Source of the DNA: Desulfosporosinus sp. Tol-M
Lineage (GTDB): Bacteria > Bacillota > Desulfitobacteriia > Desulfitobacteriales > Desulfitobacteriaceae
Assembly: GCA_000770645.1 (NCBI GenBank)
Contig: JQID01000123.1
Coordinates: forward strand, 36,658-100,657
Reading direction: 5' to 3'
DNA length: 64,000 bases
The translations under genes were made by a program, and so were the position numbers. A model generated the notes under the pieces. The model saw nothing but the letters and a program-made list of their open reading frames with translations, was not told the origin of the DNA and did no database searches. The stretch's first letter is position 1; the number at the start of each line of letters is the position of its first letter. Positions 1 to 8,619 of the stretch are shown here, piece after piece.

Positions 1-58
1 CATATAAAATGTCCGTGAAATTATTTTCTTCTACCAAGTTCCACTCCGTCCAGTTCAT
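1..58 (-). CDS. N-terminus of an unknown leftward gene (cut by window edge)
   Basis: An ATG at 58-56 on the minus strand opens a frame of 19 codons that runs off the window (MNWTEWNLVEENNFTDILY). A good AAGGAGG-type ribosome binding site lies just upstream on the minus strand (about 68-76), which supports this start. Too little protein is visible to name a family. Confidence 0.5.
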   Translation of the reverse strand, partial: MNWTEWNLVEENNFTDILY

Positions 59-223
59 AATACTCTTGCCTCCTTCTATAAAACATCCCTGGTTTCTTTC
101 TACTTATCTTTATTCCTACCTTGTTCATCTCCTTTCGGCTTTACCGAAAGTGTAATGCCCTACTTACAGAAAACATTTGGACACCTTGAAAGTTAAATTA
201 TCAATGTGTCGCGATTTAATTAG

Positions 224-406
224 GGATTTCCTCCTTTGGCACTTTTAATTAGAACCCTTTATGGTTGTGGTCTAAGGCTATCAGAGGCATTAAATTTGAG
301 AATTAAAGATATAGATGTCGAAATGGAAGTTAATATAAGATACAAGCTCGATAAAAAATGTGAACTGCGGTATAATCATAAGTACAATGATTTGAAGGAG
401 ATATGA
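224..406 (+). pseudogene. Tyrosine recombinase (phage integrase) remnant
   Basis: A frame bounded by stops, with no credible start, translates to LLIRTLYGCGLRLSEALNL at 245-301, followed by a few more residues of family type. This is the box around the first catalytic arginine (G-L-R-x-S-E) of tyrosine recombinases of the XerC/integrase kind. The upstream half and the distal H-x-x-R...Y part are missing, so it is a decayed scrap. The downstream end overlaps the likely hisF promoter, so the junction may have been shaped by a mobile element. Confidence 0.6.
348..376 (+). promoter_or_regulatory. Candidate sigma-A promoter for hisF
   Basis: TCGATA (348-353), 17 bases, then a perfect TATAAT (371-376). 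The -35 matches the consensus at four of six positions. It sits 34 bases before the hisF start, whose ribosome binding site is AAGGAG at 395-400. Confidence 0.45.
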
Positions 407-409
407 GTT

Positions 410-1171
410 ATGAGAAAGGTTCTTATTATGCCCTGCTTGGATATGAATGATGGAAGAGTCGTCAAAGGTGTGCATTTTATAAATCTAAGAGATGCGGGCG
501 ATCCAGTGGAATGCGCCAGGATTTATTGCGAAAATGGAGCTGATGAACTGGCTTTTTTAGACATTACCGCTACCATCGAAAAAAGGAAGACTACTTTAGA
601 AGCTGTCCGGCGGGTGGCTCAAGTGATTACAATCCCCTTTACAGTAGGCGGAGGTATTGGTTCTGTAGTAGATGCTGAGGAAGTATTAGAGGCGGGAGCT
701 AACCGTGTATCGATCAGCAGTGCGGCTTTTCGCAATCCCCGTTTAATTGACCAGTCTGCTGCAGAATTTGGCCCCTCCAAACTGGTCGTGGCTATTGATG
801 TAGATCGTAATCCGGCCCTCCCCTCTGGATATGAAGTTTACATTGACGGAGGCAACACCCCCACAGGAAAAGATGCTATTGAATGGGCGCGGGAGGCGGA
901 AACTCGGGGTGCCGGTTACATATTGCCAACCAGCAAAGCCTGTGACGGAGCAAAAACAGGGTATGATATTCCACTCATCAGAGGCATTAAAGGCGCGGTA
1001 AAGGTTCCGGTTATTGCCTCCGGCGGGGCCGGAACGAGGGAACATTTTTTAGAAGCTGCTCAGGAAGGGAAGGCTGACATCCTTCTAGCGGCATCCGTTT
1101 TCCACTTCGGAGAGATCAATATTTTTGAGCTAAAAAAATATCTCCGTGACAAAGGAGTTAATACCAATTGA
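410..1171 (+). CDS. hisF: HisF-like imidazole glycerol phosphate synthase cyclase subunit, solitary
   Basis: Cytoplasmic (beta/alpha)8-barrel protein of 253 residues, the usual HisF length. HisF closes the imidazole ring of IGP using ammonia from HisH and releases AICAR. Both catalytic aspartates are visible: D11 in MPCLDM and D130 in VAIDVDR; the phosphate-binding GGGIG and ASGGAG loops are also present. The normally conserved loop LLTSMDRDGTKSGYD reads LPTSKACDGAKTGYD here, and SINTAA reads SISSAA. No other his gene and no hisH is near; the gene stands alone behind its own promoter. Either the his genes are scattered, or this is a paralogue working with a different amidotransferase, as in some nucleotide-sugar pathways. 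Family assignment is firm; the exact role is less so. Confidence 0.85.
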   Translation: MRKVLIMPCLDMNDGRVVKGVHFINLRDAGDPVECARIYCENGADELAFLDITATIEKRKTTLEAVRRVAQVITIPFTVGGGIGSVVDAEEVLEAGANRVSISSAAFRNPRLIDQSAAEFGPSKLVVAIDVDRNPALPSGYEVYIDGGNTPTGKDAIEWAREAETRGAGYILPTSKACDGAKTGYDIPLIRGIKGAVKVPVIASGGAGTREHFLEAAQEGKADILLAASVFHFGEINIFELKKYLRDKGVNTN

Positions 1172-1227
1172 ATTTATTCAAGCAGCACTATTTCACCGCG
1201 CCAATTCAAGCAAGTGATAATTACGGA

Positions 1228-1977
1228 TTAATGATCAGCAAGGTCATCCTTGAAACATGCTAACACCGTATCGGCAAAAATACGATAGCCTCTATCCGAT
1301 AGGTTAATGGTATCAGCGGCTAAAAGCTCATCCAGAGGTTCAGGCGCATTAATAAACGTCGTCCACTGATCAAGGACGTTAAGCTGGTTCTGCCGGCCTA
1401 AATCGAGAATGACCTGGCGAAGAGGGAAGAATTGATTATTCTTTTGAATGTTTTTAACCGGAGGCTCGACAATCAAGTATAAGTCTGCCTGCGGTACTTT
1501 TTTGCGGACATCTAGAATCAGCTGCTGATACTTTTGTTTGAATTCGGTAGGGTTTATTTCCGAGGCATCGCTGCGGCCAAAACAGAGAAAAACGACGTCT
1601 GAATTCACTTCGATCTCAGGAACAAGGGGGAGAATATTATCTGCGCTATAACCTTCACCCGTAAACATCCATTTTAAAGTACCTGGATAGAGGAGTTGTA
1701 AATCGTGTGAGACGAGCGAGGTCCAGCCTGTTTGACCAGGATTAGAGGCGTCTGTGCTAGAAACGAGTGAATCTCCCAGGACAAGGAGGTTAACGTCACC
1801 TCCCTCTGAAATCCGCATTAAACCAGAGGACGTTGGCGTTGAAACCGGTGCCGAATCCGAAATAGACGATACGCCTTTATCTTTATTTAGAAACCAAAAG
1901 AACCCAATGATGATCAGAGCAATGAGTAATGTTGCGAGAATAATATATAGATCTGCTTTGTATGATTTATTAACCAT
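1228..1977 (-). CDS. Membrane-anchored SGNH/GDSL-like protein with altered catalytic blocks
   Basis: 249 residues. A single hydrophobic segment at about 10-30 suggests anchoring with the domain outside the cell, followed by a Ser/Thr-rich linker. The SGNH fold is recognised from block I (LVLGDSL, residues 65-71) and the C-terminal LSDRGYRIFADTV helix. SGNH hydrolases use Ser (block I), Gly, Asn (GxND, block III) and Asp-x-x-His (block V). Here block III reads GRSD (134-137) and block V reads DTIN (222-225), so the Asn and the catalytic His are replaced. It may be a weak or non-catalytic relative. A GGAG site upstream supports the ATG. It is convergent with hisF and codirectional with the AEC permease gene. 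Confidence 0.75.
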   Translation of the reverse strand: MVNKSYKADLYIILATLLIALIIIGFFWFLNKDKGVSSISDSAPVSTPTSSGLMRISEGGDVNLLVLGDSLVSSTDASNPGQTGWTSLVSHDLQLLYPGTLKWMFTGEGYSADNILPLVPEIEVNSDVVFLCFGRSDASEINPTEFKQKYQQLILDVRKKVPQADLYLIVEPPVKNIQKNNQFFPLRQVILDLGRQNQLNVLDQWTTFINAPEPLDELLAADTINLSDRGYRIFADTVLACFKDDLADH

Positions 1978-2089
1978 TTCTTTATTTCTCCACCCTAAGC
2001 AAAGAATAGGATCAAATTGAGATTAACATAATATCTTCGATATAGCAACCCGAAATCCCTTCGCTTGTTTGGATAGAAAATCCAAATTA

Positions 2090-3004
2090 TCAATGAAAAA
2101 CCAGCATGGCAAACAACGGAATAGTAATAATTGATAATCCAGTGGAAAGCACAACAATTTTTGAGGCTAAGAGCGAATCTCTCTCGAATTTTTCTGCGAA
2201 AATAACAGTATTGCTTGCCGGAGGCATAGCGGTTAGCATGACACAGGCGGCCAGTGTCAGTTGATCAACGTGCAGGAGCTTTAAAACTAGGTACGCAGCG
2301 GCTGGGAGAACGAGCAGTCTTAAAAAGGCCCCGTAATAGACATGGATTCCCTGGAACATTTCACTGAACTTAACCTCGGCCAGCATGGCGCCTATGACGA
2401 TCATAGCCAGAGGAGTAGTTAGGCCGCCGACCGTCGTAACTAGTTTGGCTGCAAATGTCGGCAGTTCAAGAGGCGTTAATAACAAAACGAGACCGAAAAC
2501 AGTCGCTAAGGTGCCTGGATTGACAAGCGCCTTCTTTAAGGTTTGCCGGTCGCTGACTCCTGTAAAGAGCATAAACCCATAGGTCCAGAGGAACAAGTTG
2601 AAGACAACGCAGTAAATGGAGGCATAGAAGATACCGATACTGCCAAAAATGCTCTCCATCACAGGGTATCCCATGAAGCCGCAGTTGGTAAAGACAAGGA
2701 TAAACCGCATGACTACCTTTTGATCTGGAGGATATTTTTTAAAAAGGAACGCGCCGAGCAAGATAGACGCCACATAGCTGACAACAGCAAAAATAAAAAG
2801 GATGATGGCGCTGGACAAAGCTGATGCGGGAAGGTCCTGATTAAAGGAAGAGATGGCAATGGCCGGAATCGCAATATTAAGAAGAATTTCCGTAACCCCC
2901 CTGGTCACTTCCTTATTCATGTAACCAAGCTTTTTACAAATATAGCCGATCATGATCATCAATAAAATAACAAAGACGGAGTTCATTATCGTTACAAAAC
3001 CCAT
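2090..3004 (-). CDS. AEC-family transporter (auxin efflux carrier/malate permease type)
   Basis: About 304 residues with ten hydrophobic segments in two blocks of five, typical of the AEC family (PF03547), which move organic acids or auxin-like anions across the cytoplasmic membrane. The N-terminus (FVILLMIMIGYICKKLGYM) and the AMPPASNTVIFAEKF segment are characteristic. An open frame extends to 3067, but the start at 3004 (MGFVTIMNSV) is preferred because a perfect AGGAGG lies six to seven bases upstream. Substrate is unknown. It is codirectional with the downstream SGNH gene. Confidence 0.85.
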   Translation of the reverse strand: MGFVTIMNSVFVILLMIMIGYICKKLGYMNKEVTRGVTEILLNIAIPAIAISSFNQDLPASALSSAIILFIFAVVSYVASILLGAFLFKKYPPDQKVVMRFILVFTNCGFMGYPVMESIFGSIGIFYASIYCVVFNLFLWTYGFMLFTGVSDRQTLKKALVNPGTLATVFGLVLLLTPLELPTFAAKLVTTVGGLTTPLAMIVIGAMLAEVKFSEMFQGIHVYYGAFLRLLVLPAAAYLVLKLLHVDQLTLAACVMLTAMPPASNTVIFAEKFERDSLLASKIVVLSTGLSIITIPLFAMLVFH

Positions 3005-3145
3005 GGCGGACCTCCTGCCGATTTCCGGACTTCTATTCTCACTTGTGATTTTTAATAATAATCTCAAAGAGAAATTATATGAGTTTTAAAAGGCGGAATT
3101 GTGATATAATCTACTTAAAAGTCTGTTACTGGGAGGGTTAAGTAA

Positions 3146-3358
3146 ATGCCAAGCTATGACATGGTTTGTCAAGAATGCGGACACAAATTTTTTGTTTTCT
3201 GTACCATCAGCCAAAAGGATCAGAAAGTATGCCCCGAATGCGAAAGTCCTAAGGTTAGTCAAAGATTTACGACTGTAAACATAATTGGAAGTAGAAATAG
3301 CGGAGGAGTTAGCGGAGGAGTTAGTTCAGAGCCTGCTAAGTCATGTGGCTTTAATTGA
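3146..3358 (+). CDS. FmdB-type small zinc-ribbon protein
   Basis: 70 residues starting MPSYDMVCQECGHKF, with CxxC at about 8-11 and CPEC at about 29-32, the paired knuckles of the FmdB/CxxC_CxxC_SSSS family (PF09723), followed by a Ser/Gly-rich tail. The family is thought to bind zinc and act in regulation; the role here is unknown. GGGAGG precedes the start, and a bidirectional terminator separates it from trpF. Confidence 0.85.
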   Translation: MPSYDMVCQECGHKFFVFCTISQKDQKVCPECESPKVSQRFTTVNIIGSRNSGGVSGGVSSEPAKSCGFN

Positions 3359-3434
3359 GCAGGATGTTAAGGAGACCGTGAGTTTCCTTGGAGAGTGATA
3401 AGTTAATTCAGGATACCATAAGGAAAATGCAAAA

Positions 3435-3523
3435 AAAAGGCCGTCTCAATAAAACTTTAAAAATCTGCTCCCCTTACGGTGACAGGGTGCAGATTACTTG
3501 TTTTTGGTGAGGCGGCCTTTTTG
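3435..3523. terminator. Bidirectional terminator between the zinc-ribbon gene and trpF
   Basis: AAAAGGCCGTCTCA at about 3435-3448 pairs with TGAGGCGGCCTTTTT at about 3508-3522, with A/T runs on both sides. An inner stem AATCTGC...GCAGATT lies inside. It can end both the rightward gene and the leftward trp operon. Confidence 0.75.
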
Positions 3524-3527
3524 GAGT

Positions 3528-4211
3528 TTATAAATTACGAATAGACGATAACAAACGAGACAACAATGCAGCATCTTTTTCGCTTGGGATACTCTCTACA
3601 CCGGTCATGATATCGATGAATTCTGTACCAGTCTGCCTCACAAAATTGGAGACATTATCGGCATTTATTCCGCCTGCAATGATGACGGGCTTTGAAGACC
3701 GTTTGATGATTTCAAGGCAGAAGTCCAGATCTATCCTGGTGCCATTTTCAGATGAATTTGCGGGAACTCGTGAATCTGCAAGCAATCCGTAGACGCTGGT
3801 TTTGCAGAGTTCCGCTACAATCTTTTCAATATCTGAAGTGCCAAATTGGAGGATGCGGTCTTCGATTCCCGGGGGAACGGTCTTAATCACATCAATATTC
3901 AGTTCATGAAGTGCGTCAGAGATCATTATGGTGTCCTCCAGCGTTTCCTTGTAATGAAGCTGCACTATGGACGGGCGCAGGCTGGAAGCCAGTTCGATCA
4001 CTTTTTCGGGAGTACCGCCCGTAACAATGCAACTTCGGTGCTGGGATTGGACCATGCTCAACAATGGCAGCGCCTCGGCGCGGCTCAGGTTCCAAGGAAC
4101 CGGAATGGGGTATTCCGTAACAAAACCGAGAATATCCACGCCCAGATTCATGCAAATTTGTACGTCAACTTTGCTTTTCAAACCACATATTTTCACTTTA
4201 ATGCTGCCCAT
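3528..4211 (-). CDS. trpF: Phosphoribosylanthranilate isomerase (divergent)
   Basis: About 227 residues; last gene of the trp operon. It isomerises N-(5-phosphoribosyl)anthranilate to CdRP. The N-terminal KICGL holds the catalytic Cys, LLADS holds the Asp, and the C-terminal IIAGGINADNV and IDIMTGVES are the phosphate-binding loops. The usual ALGFVFxxxSPR segment is replaced by ILGFVTEYPIPVPW and the GGTGxxFDW box by NGTRIDLDF, so it is an outlying member. The ATG at 4211 overlaps the trpC stop (TAATG), which indicates translational coupling; the longer frame from 4253 lies inside trpC. Confidence 0.85.
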   Translation of the reverse strand: MGSIKVKICGLKSKVDVQICMNLGVDILGFVTEYPIPVPWNLSRAEALPLLSMVQSQHRSCIVTGGTPEKVIELASSLRPSIVQLHYKETLEDTIMISDALHELNIDVIKTVPPGIEDRILQFGTSDIEKIVAELCKTSVYGLLADSRVPANSSENGTRIDLDFCLEIIKRSSKPVIIAGGINADNVSNFVRQTGTEFIDIMTGVESIPSEKDAALLSRLLSSIRNL

Positions 4212-4918
4212 TAAACGTGATCTCCTATTCCTTTGCTGAGGGCCAGATAGCACTCACCCATGTTTTCCGCCTGCCAGATTGCTGTTCCGATAAGTACCGC
4301 ATCGGCGCCTGCCCTAATTGCCGCCTGAGCTTCCGCAGGGGTCTGAATGGAACTTTCACTGACCAGTACTGCATTAATTGGTGCATATGCGGACAGCAAC
4401 TCCGTGGCGGAAACGGTTCCGTCATCTTTTTCAAGTTCAAGGATATTACGATTGTTGATACCCACAAGTTTTGCGCCGATTTTACCGACCCAGCTCAATT
4501 CTTCCTCCGTATGAGCCTCAACCAATGGCTCGAGTCCGATTTTCAACGCTTCGTCATACAGTTCCATCAGTAAAGGACGCGGTTGTATGGCACATATCAG
4601 CAGGACTGCCTCCGCCCCGCAATCCTTTGTGATTTTCAGATCGTCTATGCGCGTGATAAAATCCTTGCGGAGTACAGGCAGTTTGGTTCCAGCCGCAATT
4701 CGCTTCAGAAGTTCTAGGGAGCCACCAAAGGCTTTATGCTCGGTTACAACAGACAGGGCGGGCGCACCTGCTTCAGCCAGTAACTTTGCCGATTCCAATG
4801 GATCTCTTCCCCGAAGCAGGTCACCCTCCTTGGGGGAAGTACATTTAATATCTGGAATGACGGGAATAAAACCTGCCTGTTTTCTTGCTATCAGAGCATC
4901 TGAAAATTTAGTATTCAT
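4211..4918 (-). CDS. trpC: Indole-3-glycerol phosphate synthase
   Basis: 235 residues from the ATG at 4918 (MNTKFSDALI), just after the trpD stop; a frame from 4951 overlaps trpD and is less likely. It converts CdRP to indole-3-glycerol phosphate. Visible barrel motifs: IPDIKCTSPKEG (catalytic Lys), VLRKDFIT, LVEAHTEEEL, VGINNRN and VSESSIQ. It is somewhat shorter than the usual 250-270 residues at the N-terminus. Tight spacing with trpD and one-base overlap with trpF place it in the same transcript. Confidence 0.9.
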   Translation of the reverse strand: MNTKFSDALIARKQAGFIPVIPDIKCTSPKEGDLLRGRDPLESAKLLAEAGAPALSVVTEHKAFGGSLELLKRIAAGTKLPVLRKDFITRIDDLKITKDCGAEAVLLICAIQPRPLLMELYDEALKIGLEPLVEAHTEEELSWVGKIGAKLVGINNRNILELEKDDGTVSATELLSAYAPINAVLVSESSIQTPAEAQAAIRAGADAVLIGTAIWQAENMGECYLALSKGIGDHV

Positions 4919-4922
4919 TTGT

Positions 4923-5948
4923 TTATTCCACAAACGAGTTGGACATTTCACAAAGCTGATTCAGTTTTTCTGCCGCGGCACCACTGTCAATCAGTTTATT
5001 AGCGAGAGTAATGCCTTCTTCAAAACTGGCTGCTTTTCCGCCGACCTTCAATGCGCCGGCAGCATTGAGAATGATAGCATTGCGTTTGGGACCCATAATT
5101 TCGCCGGAGAAGACACCACGAACTGTATTTGCGTTTTCCTCGGGGGTGCCTGTTTTGATCTCTTCTAGTGTGCATCGCTCCATGCCAAAGTCCTCGGGCT
5201 GAATCTGATAAGTTGTGATATCGCCATCTTTCAGCTCATTGATTCTTGTTTTACCAAGGAGAGAGATTTCATCCAGACCATCCAGACCATGTACAAACAT
5301 GGCATTGGTGTAGCCCAGCTCTTTGGCTACATAGGCCACAGTATCAAGAAGCTCCGGTTTGTAAACGCCAAGGATATGTCTTGGGGCAAAAGCGGGATTG
5401 ATCAATGGACCTATGATGGTATAGAAAATGGTTTTGATACCAAGATCGGATTCCGCAGGCAGAACCTTGCACATTACCGGATGGAATAAAGGTGCGTAGA
5501 TGAAGGCAATACCGATATCCTCAATCAGTTTTTCAGCCTGTGCGGGCGTAAGATTGATATTGACGCCAAGGGCCTCCAGCACATCAGCGCTGCCTGACAG
5601 GCTGGAAATAGAACGGCTGCCATGTTTCGCAATGGGGATTCCTGCTGCCGCAGCAACGATGGCTGTTGCGGTGGAAATGTTGAACGTGCTAAGGCCGCCG
5701 CCGGTACCGCAGGTGTCCATCAGATCATCTTTCACATTAGGCTTCAGGGGAACACAATTATCCCGCATTGCTTTGGCGATGTAACCTATTTCCTTAAGTG
5801 AAGCGCCTTTCATTAATAGTGCGACTTGAAAACCGGCGATCTGAACGTCGCTGACTTCATCATCGTTGATGGCTTTAATGAGTGCAAAAATCTCCTCTTT
5901 AGTCAGTTCCTGATTGGTTGTTGCTTTGTTTAAAATGTTCTTGTACAT
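4923..5948 (-). CDS. trpD: Anthranilate phosphoribosyltransferase
   Basis: 341 residues, normal length. It transfers phosphoribosyl from PRPP to anthranilate. The PRPP loop DTCGTGGGLSTFNIST (about 79-94), KHGSRSISS and the C-terminal NAAGALKVGG are visible. AGGGAGG precedes the ATG. It lies between trpA and trpC, an unusual position, and no trpE or trpG is attached although these make its substrate. Confidence 0.95.
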   Translation of the reverse strand: MYKNILNKATTNQELTKEEIFALIKAINDDEVSDVQIAGFQVALLMKGASLKEIGYIAKAMRDNCVPLKPNVKDDLMDTCGTGGGLSTFNISTATAIVAAAAGIPIAKHGSRSISSLSGSADVLEALGVNINLTPAQAEKLIEDIGIAFIYAPLFHPVMCKVLPAESDLGIKTIFYTIIGPLINPAFAPRHILGVYKPELLDTVAYVAKELGYTNAMFVHGLDGLDEISLLGKTRINELKDGDITTYQIQPEDFGMERCTLEEIKTGTPEENANTVRGVFSGEIMGPKRNAIILNAAGALKVGGKAASFEEGITLANKLIDSGAAAEKLNQLCEMSNSFVE

Positions 5949-5970
5949 AATAGTGTCCTCCCTTTAAATA

Positions 5971-6753
5971 TTATTTAACGGCATCTTCAATGCTTTTTTT
6001 CATACTGCGTACATATTCTGAGACGGACTCAACGCTGTCTTTTCCAAATTTCGCGATCAGCTTAACAATTGCGCTTCCGACGATTAAGCCATCGGATAGT
6101 TTCGCCATACTGCCAGCCTGTTCAGGTGTTGAAATGCCGAAGCCGATTGCGCATGGGACATCGGTAACTTCCCGAACTTTTCGCACTATTTTTCCGATGT
6201 CAGTCGTGATATTGCTGCGTACGCCGGTAACACCAAGGGAAGATACACAATAGATAAACCCCTTGGCTTCTTTGGCGATTAAGCTGATTCGCTCTTCCGA
6301 GGTTGGGGCGATCATAGAAATTAAATCGATTTTGTTGAGTTCACAGACTTCCGCTAATTCATCTTTTTCTTCAAATGGCATATCAGGAACTATGATGCCG
6401 TCGATACCGCATTCGGCACACCGGCTGATGAATTTCTCTTTCCCATAGGTGTAAACAGGGTTAAGATAAGTCATAAATAGTAGTGGAACAGCGGTTGTTT
6501 TCCGGATTCTTGTTACCATATCAAACAACTTGTCTGTGGTGCAGCCGCCCTTCAGGGCACGTTCGTCCGCCTCCTGAATGACTATGCCTTCCGCAACAGG
6601 GTCAGAAAATGGTATGCCTATTTCGATCAGGTCGGCGCCTGCTTCCGCCATGGCGGGAACCAGTTTCTCCGTGGTTTCAATATCCGGATCGCCGCCCGTG
6701 ATGAACGCGATAAATGCTTTATGGCCTTTAAAAGCTTCTGTAATTCTACTCAT
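5971..6753 (-). CDS. trpA: Tryptophan synthase alpha chain
   Basis: 260 residues. It cleaves indole-3-glycerol phosphate to indole, which is channelled to TrpB. The catalytic Glu ([15 protein letters not shown]) and Asp ([11 protein letters not shown]) regions and the phosphate loop [10 protein letters not shown] are present. The start overlaps the end of trpB by eight bases, so the two subunits are probably coupled. Confidence 0.95.
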   Translation of the reverse strand: MSRITEAFKGHKAFIAFITGGDPDIETTEKLVPAMAEAGADLIEIGIPFSDPVAEGIVIQEADERALKGGCTTDKLFDMVTRIRKTTAVPLLFMTYLNPVYTYGKEKFISRCAECGIDGIIVPDMPFEEKDELAEVCELNKIDLISMIAPTSEERISLIAKEAKGFIYCVSSLGVTGVRSNITTDIGKIVRKVREVTDVPCAIGFGISTPEQAGSMAKLSDGLIVGSAIVKLIAKFGKDSVESVSEYVRSMKKSIEDAVK

Positions 6754-7930
6754 AAAGTGCTACCCCCTTGTATCTTGCGATTGCCGCTACATCTTTGTCG
6801 CCCCTGCCAGAGATATTGACGACAATGATCTTATCCCTTGCCATTGTGGACGCCAGCTTCCTGGCGTATGCAACAGCATGGGCGCTTTCAACAGCGGGGA
6901 TGATTCCCTCAGTACGGGAAAGATATTCAAATGCATTTACGGCTTCGTCATCCGTAATCGGTACGTACTGCGCTCTACCTGTGTCGGCGAGGTGTGCGTG
7001 TTCAGGTCCGATTCCCGGGTAGTCAAGTCCTGCCGAGATTGAGTACACCGGCGCAATCTGACCGTATTTGCTTTGGCAGAAGTAAGATTTCATACCATGG
7101 AACACGCCTACTGTTCCATTGGCAATCGTCGCCGCATTTTTTGGGTTCTCGACACCAAGCCCAGCAGCCTCGCAGCCGATGAGCTTTACCGAGGGCTCTT
7201 GAATGAACTCATAGAATGCTCCCATGGCGTTACTGCCGCCGCCGACACAGGCTATAACGGCGTCGGGAAGTTTCCCCTCCGCTACCATAAGCTGCTCTTT
7301 TATTTCTTTGCCTATGACTTTCTGAAAATCCCGTACAATGGTGGGAAAGGGGTGTGGCCCCATGACAGAACCCAGAACATAAAGCGTATCATCCATACGC
7401 GCTGTCCACTCGCGCATGGTTTCATTGACGGCGTCTTTCAGCGTCATAGTTCCGCTGGTGACCGGATGAACTTTGGCACCCAGCAGTTCCATGCGAAAAA
7501 CATTCAACGCCTGACGTTCGGTATCTTCCTTGCCCATAAAGATTTCACATTCCATATCCATCAGGGCAGCTACTGTCGCAACTGCAACGCCATGCTGTCC
7601 TGCACCCGTTTCCGCGATTACGCGCGTCTTTCCCATTCGTTTGGCAAGTAAAACCTGTCCCAGGACATTGTTGATTTTATGAGAGCCCGTATGATTAAGG
7701 TCCTCTCTTTTGAGGTATATTTTTGCACCACCAAGATCCCGAGTCATTTTCTCTGCATAATACAGAAGCGATGGCCTTCCCGCGTAATTCCTCAGTAAGC
7801 TGTTCAGCTCATTTTGGAAATCAGGATTATTTCTATTAAATTCATATGCCTCTTCAAGTTCATAAACCGCCTTCATCAACGTTTCCGGCATATACTGACC
7901 GCCGTAATCGCCAAATCTCCCTTTTTTCAT
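6746..7930 (-). CDS. trpB: Tryptophan synthase beta chain
   Basis: 394 residues, standard length. This PLP enzyme condenses indole and serine to tryptophan. The PLP lysine motif [10 protein letters not shown], the GAGQHG loop and the phosphate-binding [10 protein letters not shown] are clear, marking the TrpB1 type that pairs with TrpA. It is the first gene of the leftward operon, directly behind the T-box leader. Confidence 0.97.
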   Translation of the reverse strand: MKKGRFGDYGGQYMPETLMKAVYELEEAYEFNRNNPDFQNELNSLLRNYAGRPSLLYYAEKMTRDLGGAKIYLKREDLNHTGSHKINNVLGQVLLAKRMGKTRVIAETGAGQHGVAVATVAALMDMECEIFMGKEDTERQALNVFRMELLGAKVHPVTSGTMTLKDAVNETMREWTARMDDTLYVLGSVMGPHPFPTIVRDFQKVIGKEIKEQLMVAEGKLPDAVIACVGGGSNAMGAFYEFIQEPSVKLIGCEAAGLGVENPKNAATIANGTVGVFHGMKSYFCQSKYGQIAPVYSISAGLDYPGIGPEHAHLADTGRAQYVPITDDEAVNAFEYLSRTEGIIPAVESAHAVAYARKLASTMARDKIIVVNISGRGDKDVAAIARYKGVALYE

Positions 7931-7984
7931 ATTAGACCTCCTTGGATTAAGTTTGTTGAAATTAATTTTAGGTATTGTAAAGCA

Positions 7985-8290
7985 ATAAAAAAGCTCTTAT
8001 CCTATTGTTTAATAGGACAAAAGCCTTAAACTTCTGCGGTACCACCTAGATTGATGCAAACGCATCCCCTCAAATACGTACTATCATACGCATTCCATTG
8101 ATAACGGGTGGAAATCCCGTTGGGCATTACTCAGTCAAAGACCTTTCCTCCCACCTTTATGAGTCCATTCCATACAAAGCCGTTTATTGCAATCACACCG
8201 CCTGCAACTCTCTGAAAAACAATCATAAGTATGTACTCTTCTCAATCAAAAGTTTATGTTACATTTTTTCTAATGATATTGTAATATTTA
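7985..8290 (-). promoter_or_regulatory. Trp-specific T-box riboswitch leader of the trp operon
   Basis: On the minus strand the leader has a stem I with GA-rich motifs (AGAGAGTTGCAGGCGGTG) and GAATGGACTC, where UGG (8167-8165) fits the specifier codon for Trp followed by A. It then has the T-box bulge AGGTGGTACCGC (8047-8036) that pairs with uncharged tRNA, and finally a terminator hairpin (TCCTATT/AATAGGA, 8017-7998) with a U run at about 7993-7987. Uncharged tRNA-Trp would favour the antiterminator and allow trpBADCF transcription. The T-box core is unmistakable; the exact 5' end is estimated. Confidence 0.9.
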
Positions 8291-8322
8291 TAATTTGTCA
8301 AGAGCTAAAAATCCCCTCAACC

Positions 8323-8375
8323 TAAAATAAATAGGATACTGCAGATATACATTGCAGTTACCCTATTTATTTTAT
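8323..8375. terminator. Bidirectional hairpin between the Trp-rich ORF and the T-box
   Basis: AAATAAATAGG pairs with CCTATTTATTT, enclosing a second stem ACTGCA/TGCAGT, with A/T runs on both flanks. On the minus strand it follows the Trp-rich mini-ORF and precedes the T-box leader. Confidence 0.75.
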
Positions 8376-8413
8376 TTAAGCATAAGATTTTTAACTAAGA
8401 ATTAAAATAGAAA

Positions 8414-8506
8414 TTACCACCACCAGCGGCGGCGAAAACCCCACCAGGGGAAACCAAGTCCAAAGCCAAGCCAGGGGAAACCCCAACCCAATCGACCCCA
8501 CCACAT
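8414..8506 (-). CDS. Trp/Gly/Phe-rich 30-residue peptide upstream of the trp leader
   Basis: A minus-strand ATG at 8506 opens a 30-codon frame ending with TAA at 8414. It begins MWWGRLGWGFPW and ends RRRWWW; nine of 30 residues are Trp and seven are Gly. A GGGAGG ribosome binding site lies about eight bases upstream, and a hairpin with A/T flanks follows (8323-8375). It is codirectional with, and immediately upstream of, the Trp T-box and trp operon. It could be a Trp-sensing leader peptide, or one of the small aromatic/Gly-rich hydrophobic proteins found in spore-formers. The placement favours the first, but no database check was possible. Confidence 0.6.
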   Translation of the reverse strand: MWWGRLGWGFPWLGFGLGFPWWGFRRRWWW

Positions 8507-8619
8507 AGAGAAAACCTCCCTTGAATTATTATTAGTCTTAGATATTTTGTTTATCGAATTGCTTAATAAGACCTAAAACAAATTATGTTAAATAAAGGAA
8601 ATATGTTCCTGATTTGGGA

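Noticed and set aside
8036..8325. Rightward open frame across the T-box region (8098-8325)
   Set aside because: It lies over the conserved T-box RNA on the other strand and has no ribosome binding site.
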